Source: Halomonas sp. M20 (GTDB lineage: Bacteria; Pseudomonadota; Gammaproteobacteria; Pseudomonadales; Halomonadaceae). From it: a stretch of 64,000 nt of DNA. Numbering within the stretch: position 1 is the first letter of the stretch; the number at the start of each line of letters is the position of its first letter. The translations under genes and the position numbers were made by a program. The stretch covers positions 186,001 to 250,000 of the forward strand of contig NZ_JACNMQ010000004.1 of NCBI RefSeq assembly GCF_020622265.1, written 5' to 3'. Shown here piece by piece: positions 18,171 through 28,065 of the stretch. The notes beneath the pieces are model-generated. The model had not been told where the DNA came from. It did no database searches and saw only the letters and a program-made list of their open reading frames with translations.

Positions 18171-19577
18171 ATGCGCCAGACCCTGGCCCGCGAATTCAGC
18201 AATCTCATCGAACGTGGCTGGGACCGTCAGCTACGCTTGGCAGTCACCGGTTTGTCCCGAGCCGGCAAAACGGCTTTTCTCACCTCCCTGGTCTATCAAC
18301 TGCGCCACGCCGGGCTGGAAGCCCGCCTGGACTTGTTCCCGGCGGCTCGGGAAGGACGCCTGATGGGCGCTCAGCGCATCGCCCAGAAGGACCTTGGCGT
18401 GCCCCGCTTCCCCTACGATAACGCCATGGCCAGCCTCGATGGCACGCCGCCCCGATGGCCGGAGCCGACCCGGGGGATCAGTGAACTGCGCCTGCATATC
18501 CGCTATCGCCCTCAGCGCAGCGGCGTACTTGGCGCCTTGGGGAGCAGCAACGCCACCCTGACGCTTGATCTGTTCGATTACCCCGGGGAATGGCTACTCG
18601 ACCTGCCGCTGCTGGAGCACGACTATCTGAGCTGGAGCCAGCGGCAACAGATGACCTTGACTCCCGAGCGCCGCGCCATGGCAAAGGAGTGGCTGAGCGC
18701 CATGGAAACCCTCGACCCGGCCGCGGAGGCGGACGAAGCGGAGCTTGCCACCATTGCGGAACACTATGCGCAGTCCTTGCGCTCGGCCCGGGAAGCCGGT
18801 TTCGCCGATTTGCAGCCAGGGCGATTTCTTCTGCCCGGCGATCTCGAGGGCGCTCCGGTATTGCAATTCTTTCCCCTGCTGGATCTGACTCGGGACGACA
18901 GAAGACGTCTCGAGGCGCTGCCTCAACAAAGCGTTTACCGCACCCTGGCGCGGCGTTTTGCCTATTATCAGCAGCATGTGGTCAAACCCTTCTACCGGGA
19001 GCATTTTCGCCGCTTCGATCGTCAGATCGTGCTAGTGGATGTACTCGGCGCCCTCAACGCAGGGCCGGAACGCTTCGAGGATCTGTCCCGTGCGCTGGCC
19101 ACGCTGATGCAAAGCTTCGACTACGGCCAGCGCAGCCTGTTCACGCGCATGTTTTCGCCCCGCATCGATCGCCTGGCGATTGCGGCAACCAAGGCGGATC
19201 ATGTCACCCCGGATCAGCACCCTAATCTGGTTGCCCTGCTCGAAGCATTGCTCGCCGAGCCGATCAAGGATCTGCGCTTCGCCGACGTGCCGGTCAAGGC
19301 GCTGTCCCTGGCGTCGATTCGGGCGACCCAGGCCCATGAAGTGGAGCAACAGGGTAAGCGGATTCAAGCACTGCGCGGCGTAACGCTGGAAGGGGAAGAA
19401 ACGCTGATATTTCCCGGTGAGGTACCCCCTCACCTGCCCCAACATGATTTCTGGGCCCGTCAGGGTTTCGCTTTCCATGGCTTTCGCCCGCTTTCCCGAG
19501 ATACCCGGGGAGAAGGCTTGCCCCACATTCGCATGGATGCCGCTCTCGACTGGCTCATCGGAGACAAACTGACATGA
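18171..19577 (+). CDS. ycjX: YcjX-family GTP-binding protein
   Basis: 468 residues from ATG 18171. The P-loop is GLSRAGKTAFLTSL near residue 28, and FDYPGEWLLDLPLL serves as the switch II/DxxG region; VLVDVLGALNAGPE and AATKADHVTP (NKxD-like) complete the family pattern. In enterobacteria ycjX and ycjF follow pspABCDE and are envelope-stress induced; no psp genes are adjacent here. It overlaps the next gene by ATGA (4 bases), a conserved pair. Confidence 0.9.
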   Translation: MRQTLAREFSNLIERGWDRQLRLAVTGLSRAGKTAFLTSLVYQLRHAGLEARLDLFPAAREGRLMGAQRIAQKDLGVPRFPYDNAMASLDGTPPRWPEPTRGISELRLHIRYRPQRSGVLGALGSSNATLTLDLFDYPGEWLLDLPLLEHDYLSWSQRQQMTLTPERRAMAKEWLSAMETLDPAAEADEAELATIAEHYAQSLRSAREAGFADLQPGRFLLPGDLEGAPVLQFFPLLDLTRDDRRRLEALPQQSVYRTLARRFAYYQQHVVKPFYREHFRRFDRQIVLVDVLGALNAGPERFEDLSRALATLMQSFDYGQRSLFTRMFSPRIDRLAIAATKADHVTPDQHPNLVALLEALLAEPIKDLRFADVPVKALSLASIRATQAHEVEQQGKRIQALRGVTLEGEETLIFPGEVPPHLPQHDFWARQGFAFHGFRPLSRDTRGEGLPHIRMDAALDWLIGDKLT

Positions 19578-20623
19578 ACGATCCCCGGCCCCAACAGCGC
19601 TTCACTCTGGATGAGCCTGGCTCGGCGACCCTACGGGACCCCCGCCCTGCCGAGCACTATGCCGTCGAGCTGAGTTCAACGCCCCTGGAAGACGAATATG
19701 TTCCCGAGGATACCGATACGGCGCTGGCCCGCAGCCTTGCACGCCCGCGCAAGCGTCGCTGGGGGTTGCTGGCCCTGTTGACCGGCACTGTGACCCTCGG
19801 CGTCGTGGAACTGGGCGAAACGCTTTATACGTCGTCGATGAGCGGCGATCTCTTGAGCGGCGCCTGGAGTCTGCTTGGCATTCTAGCTCTGGGGCTTGGG
19901 GGCATGGCGTTGATGCGGGAATTATGGCGGCTACGTCGGCTGCGACGCCACGCGGCACTACGCCGGGATCTGGAAACCCTGGAAGGAAGCCCGGGGCGCG
20001 ACGGGCGCAAGCTGGCGAATCATCTGCGCGAACAGATGCACATCGACAAGGACGACCCGCACTGGCAAGCCTTTCTGCAGGCCCATGAATCCCATCACGA
20101 TGCCCGGGAGACACGTCAATTGCTGGCGCATCACCTGCTTGCTCCACGAGACCGTGAGGCACGTCGACTGATCTCTCGCATGGCCAGCGAAACCGCGGTG
20201 CTGGTCGCCATCAGCCCATTGACGCTAATCGACATGCTGCTGGTGTCCTGGCGCAATTTGGCAATGCTCGACCGCATTGCCGCGCTCTACGGACTCGAAC
20301 TCGGCTACGCCAGTCGCCTTCGCTTGTTTCGCAATGTGTTGTCCAACATGGCTTTTGCCGGTGCCAGCGAAATGGCCGCGGATGCCAGCATGGACCTGCT
20401 TTCGATGAATGTTGCCGGCAAGCTGTCGACCCGGGCCGGCCAAGGGCTTGGTGTCGGACTTCTGTCAGCAAGGCTTGGCCTGCGCGCTTTGAGAGTGACG
20501 CGGCCCTTGCCCTTCGATGAAGGCGAGGCGCCGCGCATGGCGGATTTGCGCAGCGAACTCTGGCATCGACTCAGACGCTTGGAAACCCCGTCCTCCACGG
20601 GTAAAAACACACCATCCACATGA
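19574..20623 (+). CDS. ycjF: YcjF/UPF0283 membrane protein
   Basis: 349 residues. N-terminal 65 residues are hydrophilic, then two transmembrane helices (WGLLALLTGTVTLGVVEL and LLGILALGLGGMALM), then a cytoplasmic helical domain. The C-terminal half contains TAVLVAISPLTLIDMLLVSWRNLAML, conserved in the TIGR01620 family. The gene always partners ycjX; the pair probably forms a membrane-anchored GTPase module whose role is unknown. Confidence 0.88.
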   Translation: MNDPRPQQRFTLDEPGSATLRDPRPAEHYAVELSSTPLEDEYVPEDTDTALARSLARPRKRRWGLLALLTGTVTLGVVELGETLYTSSMSGDLLSGAWSLLGILALGLGGMALMRELWRLRRLRRHAALRRDLETLEGSPGRDGRKLANHLREQMHIDKDDPHWQAFLQAHESHHDARETRQLLAHHLLAPRDREARRLISRMASETAVLVAISPLTLIDMLLVSWRNLAMLDRIAALYGLELGYASRLRLFRNVLSNMAFAGASEMAADASMDLLSMNVAGKLSTRAGQGLGVGLLSARLGLRALRVTRPLPFDEGEAPRMADLRSELWHRLRRLETPSSTGKNTPST

Positions 20624-20713
20624 CCCGCTCTTGATTGGAATCATGTTGATAGGCACTCTGAGGCAGTAGACTGAATCTGTGAGTTACGCATTCTGACGCT
20701 GATGGAGGTGTGC

Positions 20714-21154
20714 ATGTTCAAGAAGATTCTAGTTCCCGTGGACGGGTCCGAAGGTGCCAAGAAAGCGCTGGACGTGGCCTGCAAGCTAGCGAAGGTGGAT
20801 AACGCCTCCCTGCACATCCTTCACATTCCCGAGCGTCTTTCCCGTGAAACCATGCTGGTCTGGGGCATGAGCGCGGTGGCCATGGAAGCCTCTGGGGAGG
20901 AACTCGAACATGCCGGGCGCAAATCGCTCGAGGCAGCCAAGCAAGCCGCCGAAGAGCGCGGCATGACGGATGTCCAAGGATCGCTTGGCCAAGGTGACCC
21001 TGCTCGAGTCATCATCGAAGAGTCCAAGAACGTCAATGCAGATACGATCGTGATGGGCAGCCGTGGTCTGAGCAACATCACCGGCTTGATTGTCGGTAGC
21101 GTTTCGCACCGTGTTGCGCACACGGCGAAATGCAACGTGATCACCGTGCGCTGA
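20714..21154 (+). CDS. Universal stress protein, UspA family
   Basis: 146 residues from ATG 20714 (GGAGGTG 5-10 bases upstream; the ATG at 20702 is too far). It opens with KKILVPVDGSEGAKKALD and ends with the ATP-binding G-x2-G-x9-G-S/T signature (MGSRGLSNITGLIVGSVSHRV), so it is an ATP-binding Usp. Monocistronic. Confidence 0.9.
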   Translation: MFKKILVPVDGSEGAKKALDVACKLAKVDNASLHILHIPERLSRETMLVWGMSAVAMEASGEELEHAGRKSLEAAKQAAEERGMTDVQGSLGQGDPARVIIEESKNVNADTIVMGSRGLSNITGLIVGSVSHRVAHTAKCNVITVR

Positions 21155-21200
21155 GCATAGATAACTTAATAGTTTCTTGATACGTTCTTGATGCTTTCTT

Positions 21201-21225
21201 GAAGAGAGGGGATCACCCTCTCTTC
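21201..21225. terminator. Hairpin between converging usp and permease genes
   Basis: GAAGAGAGGG / CCCTCTCTTC, a 10-bp perfect stem with a 5-base loop. It lacks U-runs, so termination is possible but unproven; it overlaps the last codons of the leftward gene. Confidence 0.5.
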
Positions 21226-22289
21226 CCGAGTTGCGCTTTCCCCGAATCCTCCGAGCCCTGGGCGTTGTCTTCTTCCTTCCCAAGAAATCCTTGAATGTAG
21301 AATCGCTGCACACAGAGCATGGTCAATACGATCAGAGGCTCCGAAAGCAGTAGCCCCAATAGTCCCGCATAGAAGCTCAGCCACAGCTGCACGATCAACA
21401 GCAGCGCGGGGGGGATGCTGACGGCCTGACGTTGCACCAACGGAGTAACGACATTGCTTTCCAGAAACTGGATGACCAGATAGAGGATGAACACGTACAG
21501 CATGGTATCCGGGGACTGCGTAAAGGCCACCAGAAGCGCAGGAATGATGGCAAGCACGGGCCCAAGGTAGGGAATGAAAGACAATACCCCCGCCAGTATC
21601 CCCAAGGACAAGGCCATTGGCACACTAAGGACCCAAAGGCCGACACCGAACAATAGACCGATAATGGCCATTGAAATGAGCCGACCAAACAGCCACCAGG
21701 TCATCTTCTTTTCCACCAGGTTCAGGAACGACTTGAGATTTTCCCGCTTGCCTTTGGGCGCCAGCGCCAACACCCCCTTCCTGTAGAAATCCGGCTCGAT
21801 GGCCACGAACAGCCCGACCAGTATCACCGCTATGGTGTTGAGCAGCATACTCAGGGTGCTCGAGAACACCGAGGATAAACCGGAGGACCAGCCTGTGAGC
21901 ACCTTTTCGGGTTCAGGTAGCCGATCGACCTGTTCGGCCAGCTCCTCGGCAAAGGGAAACTGACTCGACCAGTCCTTGAAGGCCTCCAAGGAGTCAGGCA
22001 GCAGATCGATCAGTCGTTCGAATTCTCGACTCAGATTCGCGGCAAAATTCATGCTAAAAATTACCGCTGCCCCGATGATAACAAGCAACACCACAAGCAG
22101 AGACAACCCCCGAGGCAGGAAAGTGTGCTTGTACAGCCAGTTGGTCGGTAGCGATAGCAGCAAGGTTAGCAGCAACCCCGCAAACACCATCAAAAGCGTG
22201 GTGAGACTAAGCCATAGCAGTGTTACAAGCCCCGCCATCAAGGTCACGATACCGACAGCGATCCATACCCGGCGCGTGTAGTCGCTCAT
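21213..22289 (-). CDS. AI-2E family (PerM/YdiK) membrane permease
   Basis: 358 residues from ATG 22289. The start follows AAGG and gives a basic N-terminus (SDYTRRVWIAV). About eight helices occur in the usual pattern: two pairs at the N-terminus, a central amphipathic region (FERLIDLLPDSLEAFKDW), and the C-terminal conserved block LGILAGVLSFIPYLGPVLAIIPALLVA and FLESNVVTPLVQRQAVSIPPALLLIVQL. Members have been linked to autoinducer-2 export and to Na+/H+ antiport in halophiles; which applies here is open. Confidence 0.85.
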   Translation of the reverse strand: MSDYTRRVWIAVGIVTLMAGLVTLLWLSLTTLLMVFAGLLLTLLLSLPTNWLYKHTFLPRGLSLLVVLLVIIGAAVIFSMNFAANLSREFERLIDLLPDSLEAFKDWSSQFPFAEELAEQVDRLPEPEKVLTGWSSGLSSVFSSTLSMLLNTIAVILVGLFVAIEPDFYRKGVLALAPKGKRENLKSFLNLVEKKMTWWLFGRLISMAIIGLLFGVGLWVLSVPMALSLGILAGVLSFIPYLGPVLAIIPALLVAFTQSPDTMLYVFILYLVIQFLESNVVTPLVQRQAVSIPPALLLIVQLWLSFYAGLLGLLLSEPLIVLTMLCVQRFYIQGFLGKEEDNAQGSEDSGKAQLGKRG

Positions 22290-22587
22290 ATTCGAGCCTT
22301 TCAATTCTGACACGATGACACTCCTTGTCTTTTGGCTTTCCCTTGCCTGGTCAATCAATCATAGCCTTTCATGCTCTTTCAAATCGCCCCTGATTGCTAA
22401 ACTGGATCTAAGCCTGCAATTTCAACAATTGAGGAGCCGGCATTTCGACCCCAACTGTTAGCAACATTCACTGATATCCAGGATCGATTGCTTGAAGAGG
22501 TGAACGCTTTGAATTCTTGCCGGCCCTTGATTCGATCAAATTGGCCCGCATGAATGAAGAACGTTGTCTATCGATAGAGAGGTCACA

Positions 22588-23217
22588 ATGAAAACACTGG
22601 TCATTGGTGCCAACGGTCAGATCGGCCGTCAATTCTGTGAACTGGCCAAGGCTACCGGCGTACCGGTGAGAGCCATGATTCGCGACAGCAACCAGCAGCG
22701 CTGGTTCCAGGAGCGCAGCATCGAGACCGTCATCGCCGATCTCGAGGGCAGTCTTCGCCATGCCTTTTACGGCTGTGATCAGGTGGTGTTCGCTGCGGGC
22801 TCCGGGCCGCACACCGGCCCCGACAAGACACTGATGATCGATCTCAATGGCGCGGTGCGCACTGCGGATCTGGCCAGCGAGTTGGGCTTGTCGCGAGTGA
22901 TTCAGGTCAGCGCAATACGCGCCGAAGAGCCCCTAAAAGCCCCGGACAATATGCGCCCCTACATGGCCGCCAAGAATGCAGCGGATGCTCATCTGCGCGC
23001 CGCCCAGATCCCTCATGTAATCCTGAAACCGGGACGGCTGACAGACGAGCAGGCCACCCAACTTGTCGCGACCTCTCTGGAAGAGGCCGGTGACAATCAT
23101 GTTTCCCGGGCCAATGTCGCCCATGTCCTGCTGCACCTGGTCCAGAATCGGCAGCTGTTCAATCGTGAATTCACGTTGCTTGACGGCGATCGAGCAATCG
23201 CCGATGCAATCGTCTGA
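22588..23217 (+). CDS. NAD(P)-binding sugar-epimerase-like protein (atypical SDR)
   Basis: 209 residues from ATG 22588 (GAGAGG ribosome site). It begins with the Rossmann motif TLVIGANGQIGRQF and continues as the YwnB/SDR_a5 type (VIADLEGSL, VVFAAGSG, LSRVIQVSA, ILKPGRLTDE). The catalytic Tyr-x3-Lys is seen only in degenerate form (YMAAKNAAD). These proteins are probable NADPH-dependent reductases or sensors; the substrate is unknown. Divergent from the permease gene, with about 300 bases between. Confidence 0.82.
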   Translation: MKTLVIGANGQIGRQFCELAKATGVPVRAMIRDSNQQRWFQERSIETVIADLEGSLRHAFYGCDQVVFAAGSGPHTGPDKTLMIDLNGAVRTADLASELGLSRVIQVSAIRAEEPLKAPDNMRPYMAAKNAADAHLRAAQIPHVILKPGRLTDEQATQLVATSLEEAGDNHVSRANVAHVLLHLVQNRQLFNREFTLLDGDRAIADAIV

Positions 23218-23364
23218 TGGTAATTGCCAAATTCGCCTGCTTTGGGTTTGCTGGGTTGCCGTCTTGCAATGACTGCAGGGTTATAGTTACAGAGGCAGGA
23301 TTGGCGACGACCGCCCAAATCCGTATAGTGGCGCCCTACTCCCGCCAACCGTAACGACGTCCTC

Positions 23365-25305
23365 ATGCTGCAGAACAACGCGCTGCTGGCGCAGCTCAAG
23401 CAACAGATTCGTGAAACCACTCCTCGCGTGGAAGGTGTCATCAAAGGCACCGATCGTGGTTTCGGCTTTTTAGAAACCGATAACGGCGAATCCTATTTCG
23501 TGCCGCCCCCTGCCATGAAGCAGGTTCTTCATGGCGATCGCGTCGAAGCGGTCCTCAAGGAGGAAGGCGACAAGAAGTCCGTCGAACCCGAAAAACTGAT
23601 CGAGACCGGGCTGGATCGTTTTATCGCCCGAGTACAGAAGCGGGATGGTCGCCTGGCGGTAGTTCCGGATCATCCTTCGATCAACAATGTACTCAAGGCG
23701 CGCATCAAGCGTAGCCTGGATGAAGACAGCATCGAAGATGGGGACTGGATCGTGGCCCGCCTGGTACGTCATCCCCTCAAACCCGATGACCGTGCCTTCT
23801 TCAGTCAAATCGATGAACTGATTGCCAAACACGATGATCCGGCAGTGCCTTGGCGTGTCACTTTGGCACGGCACGCGCTAGAACAATCCTCGCCTCAATC
23901 CGATGAGGACTGGGCGCTGGCCGACGAAGGCCTCGAGCGTAAGGATCTGACCGACACGCCCTTCTTCACTATCGACGGTGAAAATACCCGGGACATGGAC
24001 GATGCACTGTATATCGAATCGCGTTCCAACGGTGGCTGGCGATTGAGCGTGGCGATTGCCGACCCCACCGGCTATGTCGCCGAAGGGCACGCCGTGGACC
24101 TGGAAGCGCAGACCCGCGCTTTCACGGTTTATTTACCAGGCCAGAACGTGACGATGCTGCCGGAAGTACTGGCGGACGACCTCTGCTCACTCAAGGAAGG
24201 AGAGGAACGCCCCGTGCTGGTCTGCGAGTTGAACATCGCCGCAGACGGCAGTCTGGGCGACTATCGCTTCTTCGCCGCCACCATGCGCTCTCACGCGCGC
24301 CTGGTTTACGACAAGGTCTCGGACTGGTTGGAAAACCAGGGAGATTGGGCACCGGAGAAAGCGATTGGTAGTCAGCTTCAGGCTCTGGCAGCCATGACCG
24401 AGGCACGTACCGGCTGGCGGACTCAACATGCGTTGGTTTTCAAGGACCGGCCGGATTACGCCTTCGATCTCGATGCCGCCGGCAACGTGCTCGATGTGCG
24501 CATCGAAGAGCGGCGCATCGCCAATCGCATGATCGAGGAATCGATGATCGCCGCCAATGCCTGCTGCGCCGATTTGCTGGCCGATAAGGTGGGGCATGGT
24601 ATCTTCAACGTGCATCGCGCCTTCGAACCTGAAAAAGCCGATGCGGCGCTGGAATTCCTTACCGCTCAGCAGATTGAGGTTGCCCGGGAAGCCTTGCTCG
24701 AGCTGCCTCGCTATCGTGAATTAAAGCGCGCTCTGGAAGAGCGCAACGACGCCTGGCTGGATGCGCGCCTGCGTCGATTCCAGGGGTTTACCAGCATGGC
24801 AGCCCGCCCTGGGCCTCACTTTGGCCTGGGTCTCGCCTCCTATGCAACCTGGACCTCCCCGATCCGTAAATACGGTGACATGGTCAACCATCGACTCATC
24901 AAGCGTGTACTCAAGAACGAGCGGGCACCCGCCGAGGCCAGTGAAGTGCTGACCGAGCAACTCACCGAACGGCGCAAGCTCAATCGTATGGCGGAGCGGG
25001 ACGTCAAGGACTGGCTCTATGTGCGCTATCTTACCCCAGCAGCAAAGGCACAACAGACCTTCGAGGCGGAGATCATCAATGTCAATCGCGGCGGTATGCG
25101 CGTACGGCTTGCCGCCAATGGCGCCACTGCCTTCGTTCCCGCACCATTGATGCATTCCGACCGCGACAAGGTAGCGATCGACGATAAGGAAGGCCGTGTA
25201 CACATCGAGGGCGAAGAACGCTTCAAATTGGGTGATGATATTCAGGTAATACTCACCGAGGCCCGGGAAGACACTCGTTCCCTGGTAGCACGTCCGGATT
25301 TTTGA
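23365..25305 (+). CDS. rnb: Exoribonuclease II
   Basis: 646 residues, matching E. coli RNase II (644). N-terminal cold-shock domains (GVIKGTDRGFGFLETDNGESYFVPP), the catalytic RNB domain (TIDGENTRDMDDALYIE with the four metal-binding aspartates), and the RPGPHFGLGLASYATWTSPIRKYGDMVNH block, then an S1 domain (FEAEIINVNRGGMRVRL). It is the processive 3'-to-5' hydrolytic nuclease of mRNA decay. No strong Shine-Dalgarno is seen before the ATG. Ends at a Rho-independent terminator. Confidence 0.94.
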   Translation: MLQNNALLAQLKQQIRETTPRVEGVIKGTDRGFGFLETDNGESYFVPPPAMKQVLHGDRVEAVLKEEGDKKSVEPEKLIETGLDRFIARVQKRDGRLAVVPDHPSINNVLKARIKRSLDEDSIEDGDWIVARLVRHPLKPDDRAFFSQIDELIAKHDDPAVPWRVTLARHALEQSSPQSDEDWALADEGLERKDLTDTPFFTIDGENTRDMDDALYIESRSNGGWRLSVAIADPTGYVAEGHAVDLEAQTRAFTVYLPGQNVTMLPEVLADDLCSLKEGEERPVLVCELNIAADGSLGDYRFFAATMRSHARLVYDKVSDWLENQGDWAPEKAIGSQLQALAAMTEARTGWRTQHALVFKDRPDYAFDLDAAGNVLDVRIEERRIANRMIEESMIAANACCADLLADKVGHGIFNVHRAFEPEKADAALEFLTAQQIEVAREALLELPRYRELKRALEERNDAWLDARLRRFQGFTSMAARPGPHFGLGLASYATWTSPIRKYGDMVNHRLIKRVLKNERAPAEASEVLTEQLTERRKLNRMAERDVKDWLYVRYLTPAAKAQQTFEAEIINVNRGGMRVRLAANGATAFVPAPLMHSDRDKVAIDDKEGRVHIEGEERFKLGDDIQVILTEAREDTRSLVARPDF

Positions 25306-25339
25306 CTTTTTTATAACATTTCTTGTTGCTCTTTCTCTG

Positions 25340-25370
25340 ATGGATATCGAATTTTCGGTATCCATTTTTT
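25340..25370 (+). terminator. Terminator after rnb
   Basis: ATGGATATCGA / TCGGTATCCAT, an 11-bp stem with one G-U pair, followed by six Ts. Confidence 0.85.
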
Positions 25371-25805
25371 ATGTTCGCGCCTTCATCGACAAAATTTATC
25401 AACGCCGAGCATCCAGAAAAGTCAGCATTTATGTTACATAGTGTGTTTTATTACTATTATTCTGTATTTTGGTATTATTATAAATTAATATTTTTTCATT
25501 AGTTTAATAGTTATAAAAAATCATAAAACATGAAAAACAGCTAGTTACAAAAAATTAGTTTTTTAACATTATCTTATGTTAATTTTTTAACAAATTTGCA
25601 TCACACACACACCGGACGTAGCATCCACAGCAACTCGTCTTCACTCCACGGACTGGGCCTAAGGAACAGGTATAGAAGACAGGTTCGACACGAGCTTTAT
25701 GCCGTGTCTCGTACCAAGCGCTATTTGGAGGCGCATTAGTACGGAAATGAACCTGGCACAACTACCTGTTTTTTTGTGCCTTCACTCGTCTGTTGGAGAT
25801 TCCGC
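25371..25805. other. AT-rich intergenic region upstream of the RTX gene
   Basis: No gene is visible. From about 25430 to 25600 the DNA is exceptionally AT-rich, with runs such as TTATTATAAATTAATATTTTTT, in strong contrast to the GC-rich neighbours. Such DNA commonly binds H-NS-type silencers and holds promoters. GC content recovers from about 25600. A GGAG ribosome site at about 25794 serves the RTX gene. Confidence 0.5.
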
Positions 25806-27968
25806 ATGAGCGGTAGCAAGATCATCAAAGCTGGTACCAAAATCAGCGCACAAGAACTCGAAGAACTCATCAACGAAGCACCGAAAGGCGCCACCATCGA
25901 ACTCTCGTCGGGCAATTACAGTTTCGACGATGCCATCAATATTACCCGTTCCGATGTCTCCTTGATTGGTGCCGGTTCGGACAAGACTACGCTTACCTTT
26001 ACTGACAAGGCGCTCCAGAACAACAATGAATACGCCATTCATCTCGACGGATATAACAAGAAAGACATGGGTCGTCTGGAAGGTGATATCGATGAAGGCG
26101 ATCGCACGTTAAAGATTGATCGCGATCACGATTTCGAAGAAGGCGACACCATTCGCATCTGGCAGGAAAACGACTCGGACTTCTTCAAGGAGATTGGTGA
26201 CGACTCTTGGCAGAAGACCAAGTACGCCGAACTGCGTACCAGCATGGCCAAGGTCACCGAGGTGAATGGCGATAAAATCACACTGGATCGTGGCGTCAAG
26301 TTCGACTTCGACGACAATGACACCCAGATTCAGCGCTTGGACACCGTCGATAACGTTACCCTCGAAGGGTTCAATGTCGAATACGAACTGGGCTCGCCAG
26401 ACGATGCCAAGTTCTCGAATACTCGTTCTGCCTATGACGACTATCGGGCAATATTCCTCGAAGGCACGGTAAACGCCGAAGTGAAGGATATCGAGGTTCA
26501 TGATGGGCCTTCCACCGCATTCCGCTTCTCTAAAGCACTGGATCTCGATGTAGACAATATCGAAGCTCATGGCGCCTTCAACAAGGGCGGTGGTGGCAAC
26601 GGCTATGCCTACGAGCTGCACGAAAGCTACGACGGGGACTTTACCAACCTGTCCGACAGCGGCATGCGCCATAGTGTCATCTTCGCTTCCTGGCGCTCTT
26701 CAGTGGACAACGATATCCAGGTCGACTCCACGGACCGCGACATCAACTTCCACGGCGGGCGCGATCATGGCAATACCGTGCATGTCGAGCGTTCGGTACG
26801 CGATGCGGATGCGGACAAGATGTCCACCACGCTATGGATCAATTCCGGCGGCGAGAGCTTCGGCGCCATTACCGATGCCGACGCCAATGAAGTGACTTTC
26901 GAACATGTCGTAGGCTCGCGTCGCGATGACACCCTTCAGGGGTGTGACGAAGACAACTATCTCGCCGGTGAGCGTGGCAATGACACCATCCATGGTGGCG
27001 ACGGTGACGACAAGCTGGAAGGCGGTCAAGGTGACGATGAATTGAACGGCGGTGATGGCAATGACACCGCTATTTACTCCGGTGACTACGACGACTACGA
27101 CATCGACTTCAAGGACGATGGTCGCGTGATCATCGAAGGCGACGATGGTCGCGACGAGCTCAAGAACATGGAGAAGGCGAAATTCGGCGATGGCAAGGAA
27201 CTGCGCCTGAGCAGCGGTGACGAGGAGGAGGTTTCCGCCGCCGTCTCTGAGCCAGTAAGTCAGGAAAGCAGCGAACCGAGCCGGGAAGCCGACGATCCCG
27301 GCTTCGAAATCACCGGCAATATCACCAGTGAATGGTCAACCGGCTACGTCGCCGAAGTCTTCGTCACCAATACCTCCCACAGCGATCTCGTCAACCCGGT
27401 AATAAGCTTCGAGCTAGGCGCCGAGTTGCACACGGTATGGAACGGCGAATTCGAGGGTAGCGATGGCCGCTACCGGGTCAATGACGACGACGCGATCACC
27501 CTGGCCCCCGGAGAAACCTGGCGTTTCGCCTACAAGGCCTACGGTGACGAAAAAACGCTACCCAAGAGCGCCAGTGTGCAGGGCAGCGAAGAGGAAACCG
27601 CAAGCGTCGAGCCCGCCCTTGCACTCAGTGGCCAGATCACCAGCGACTGGTCCAACGGTTACGTCGCGGAGATTTTCGTCGAGAATATCTCAGAGGACGC
27701 TATTGTCGTTCCCGAGCTTCAGTTCGATCTCGATGCCAACCTGCACACGGTATGGAACGGCGAGTTCGAAGGCAGCGACGGCCGCTACAGCGTCACCGAC
27801 GATGACGCGATCACACTAGCCCCTGGCGAGGTATGGCGCTTTGCCTATAAGGCCTACGGTGATGAAGGCGACCTGCTCGAGAACGTCACCGCGCAAGATG
27901 CCAACGGCGACAGTCTGGGCGTCGAACTGGTGGGCATGAACACCGCAATGATCGTTGACGCCGCCTGA
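25806..27968 (+). CDS. RTX right-handed beta-helix protein with two CBM2-like repeats
   Basis: 720 residues from ATG 25806 (GGAG upstream). No signal peptide. Residues about 1-370: parallel beta-helix with repeats such as DNVTLEGFNVEYEL, VKDIEVHDG, LDVDNIEAHGA, as in pectate-lyase-like or mannuronan-epimerase-like enzymes. Residues about 370-420: RTX nonapeptides (GNDTIHGGDGDDKLEGGQGDDELNGGD region) that bind calcium. Residues about 499-585 and 605-693: two tandem domains, each with ITSxWSxGYVAE, then LHTVWNGEFEGSDGRY and TLAPGExWRFAYKAYGDE, resembling cellulose-binding CBM2. Highly acidic, halophile-like. It is probably secreted by a type I exporter not in the window and may act on or bind a polysaccharide; the catalytic activity is not established. 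Confidence 0.75.
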   Translation: MSGSKIIKAGTKISAQELEELINEAPKGATIELSSGNYSFDDAINITRSDVSLIGAGSDKTTLTFTDKALQNNNEYAIHLDGYNKKDMGRLEGDIDEGDRTLKIDRDHDFEEGDTIRIWQENDSDFFKEIGDDSWQKTKYAELRTSMAKVTEVNGDKITLDRGVKFDFDDNDTQIQRLDTVDNVTLEGFNVEYELGSPDDAKFSNTRSAYDDYRAIFLEGTVNAEVKDIEVHDGPSTAFRFSKALDLDVDNIEAHGAFNKGGGGNGYAYELHESYDGDFTNLSDSGMRHSVIFASWRSSVDNDIQVDSTDRDINFHGGRDHGNTVHVERSVRDADADKMSTTLWINSGGESFGAITDADANEVTFEHVVGSRRDDTLQGCDEDNYLAGERGNDTIHGGDGDDKLEGGQGDDELNGGDGNDTAIYSGDYDDYDIDFKDDGRVIIEGDDGRDELKNMEKAKFGDGKELRLSSGDEEEVSAAVSEPVSQESSEPSREADDPGFEITGNITSEWSTGYVAEVFVTNTSHSDLVNPVISFELGAELHTVWNGEFEGSDGRYRVNDDDAITLAPGETWRFAYKAYGDEKTLPKSASVQGSEEETASVEPALALSGQITSDWSNGYVAEIFVENISEDAIVVPELQFDLDANLHTVWNGEFEGSDGRYSVTDDDAITLAPGEVWRFAYKAYGDEGDLLENVTAQDANGDSLGVELVGMNTAMIVDAA

Positions 27969-28012
27969 ACCGCGAATCAAGCAAGCGCTCAAACTAAACC
28001 AAGAGTTCTACA

Positions 28013-28044
28013 AAAAGAAAGGGCGCCCGCGGGCGCCCTTTTTT
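28013..28044. terminator. Bidirectional terminator between the RTX gene and sucD
   Basis: GGGCGCCC-GC-GGGCGCCC (28021-28038), flanked by an A-rich left side and six Ts on the right. Confidence 0.9.
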
Positions 28045-28065
28045 ATCGACTGTCAATAATGTCTT

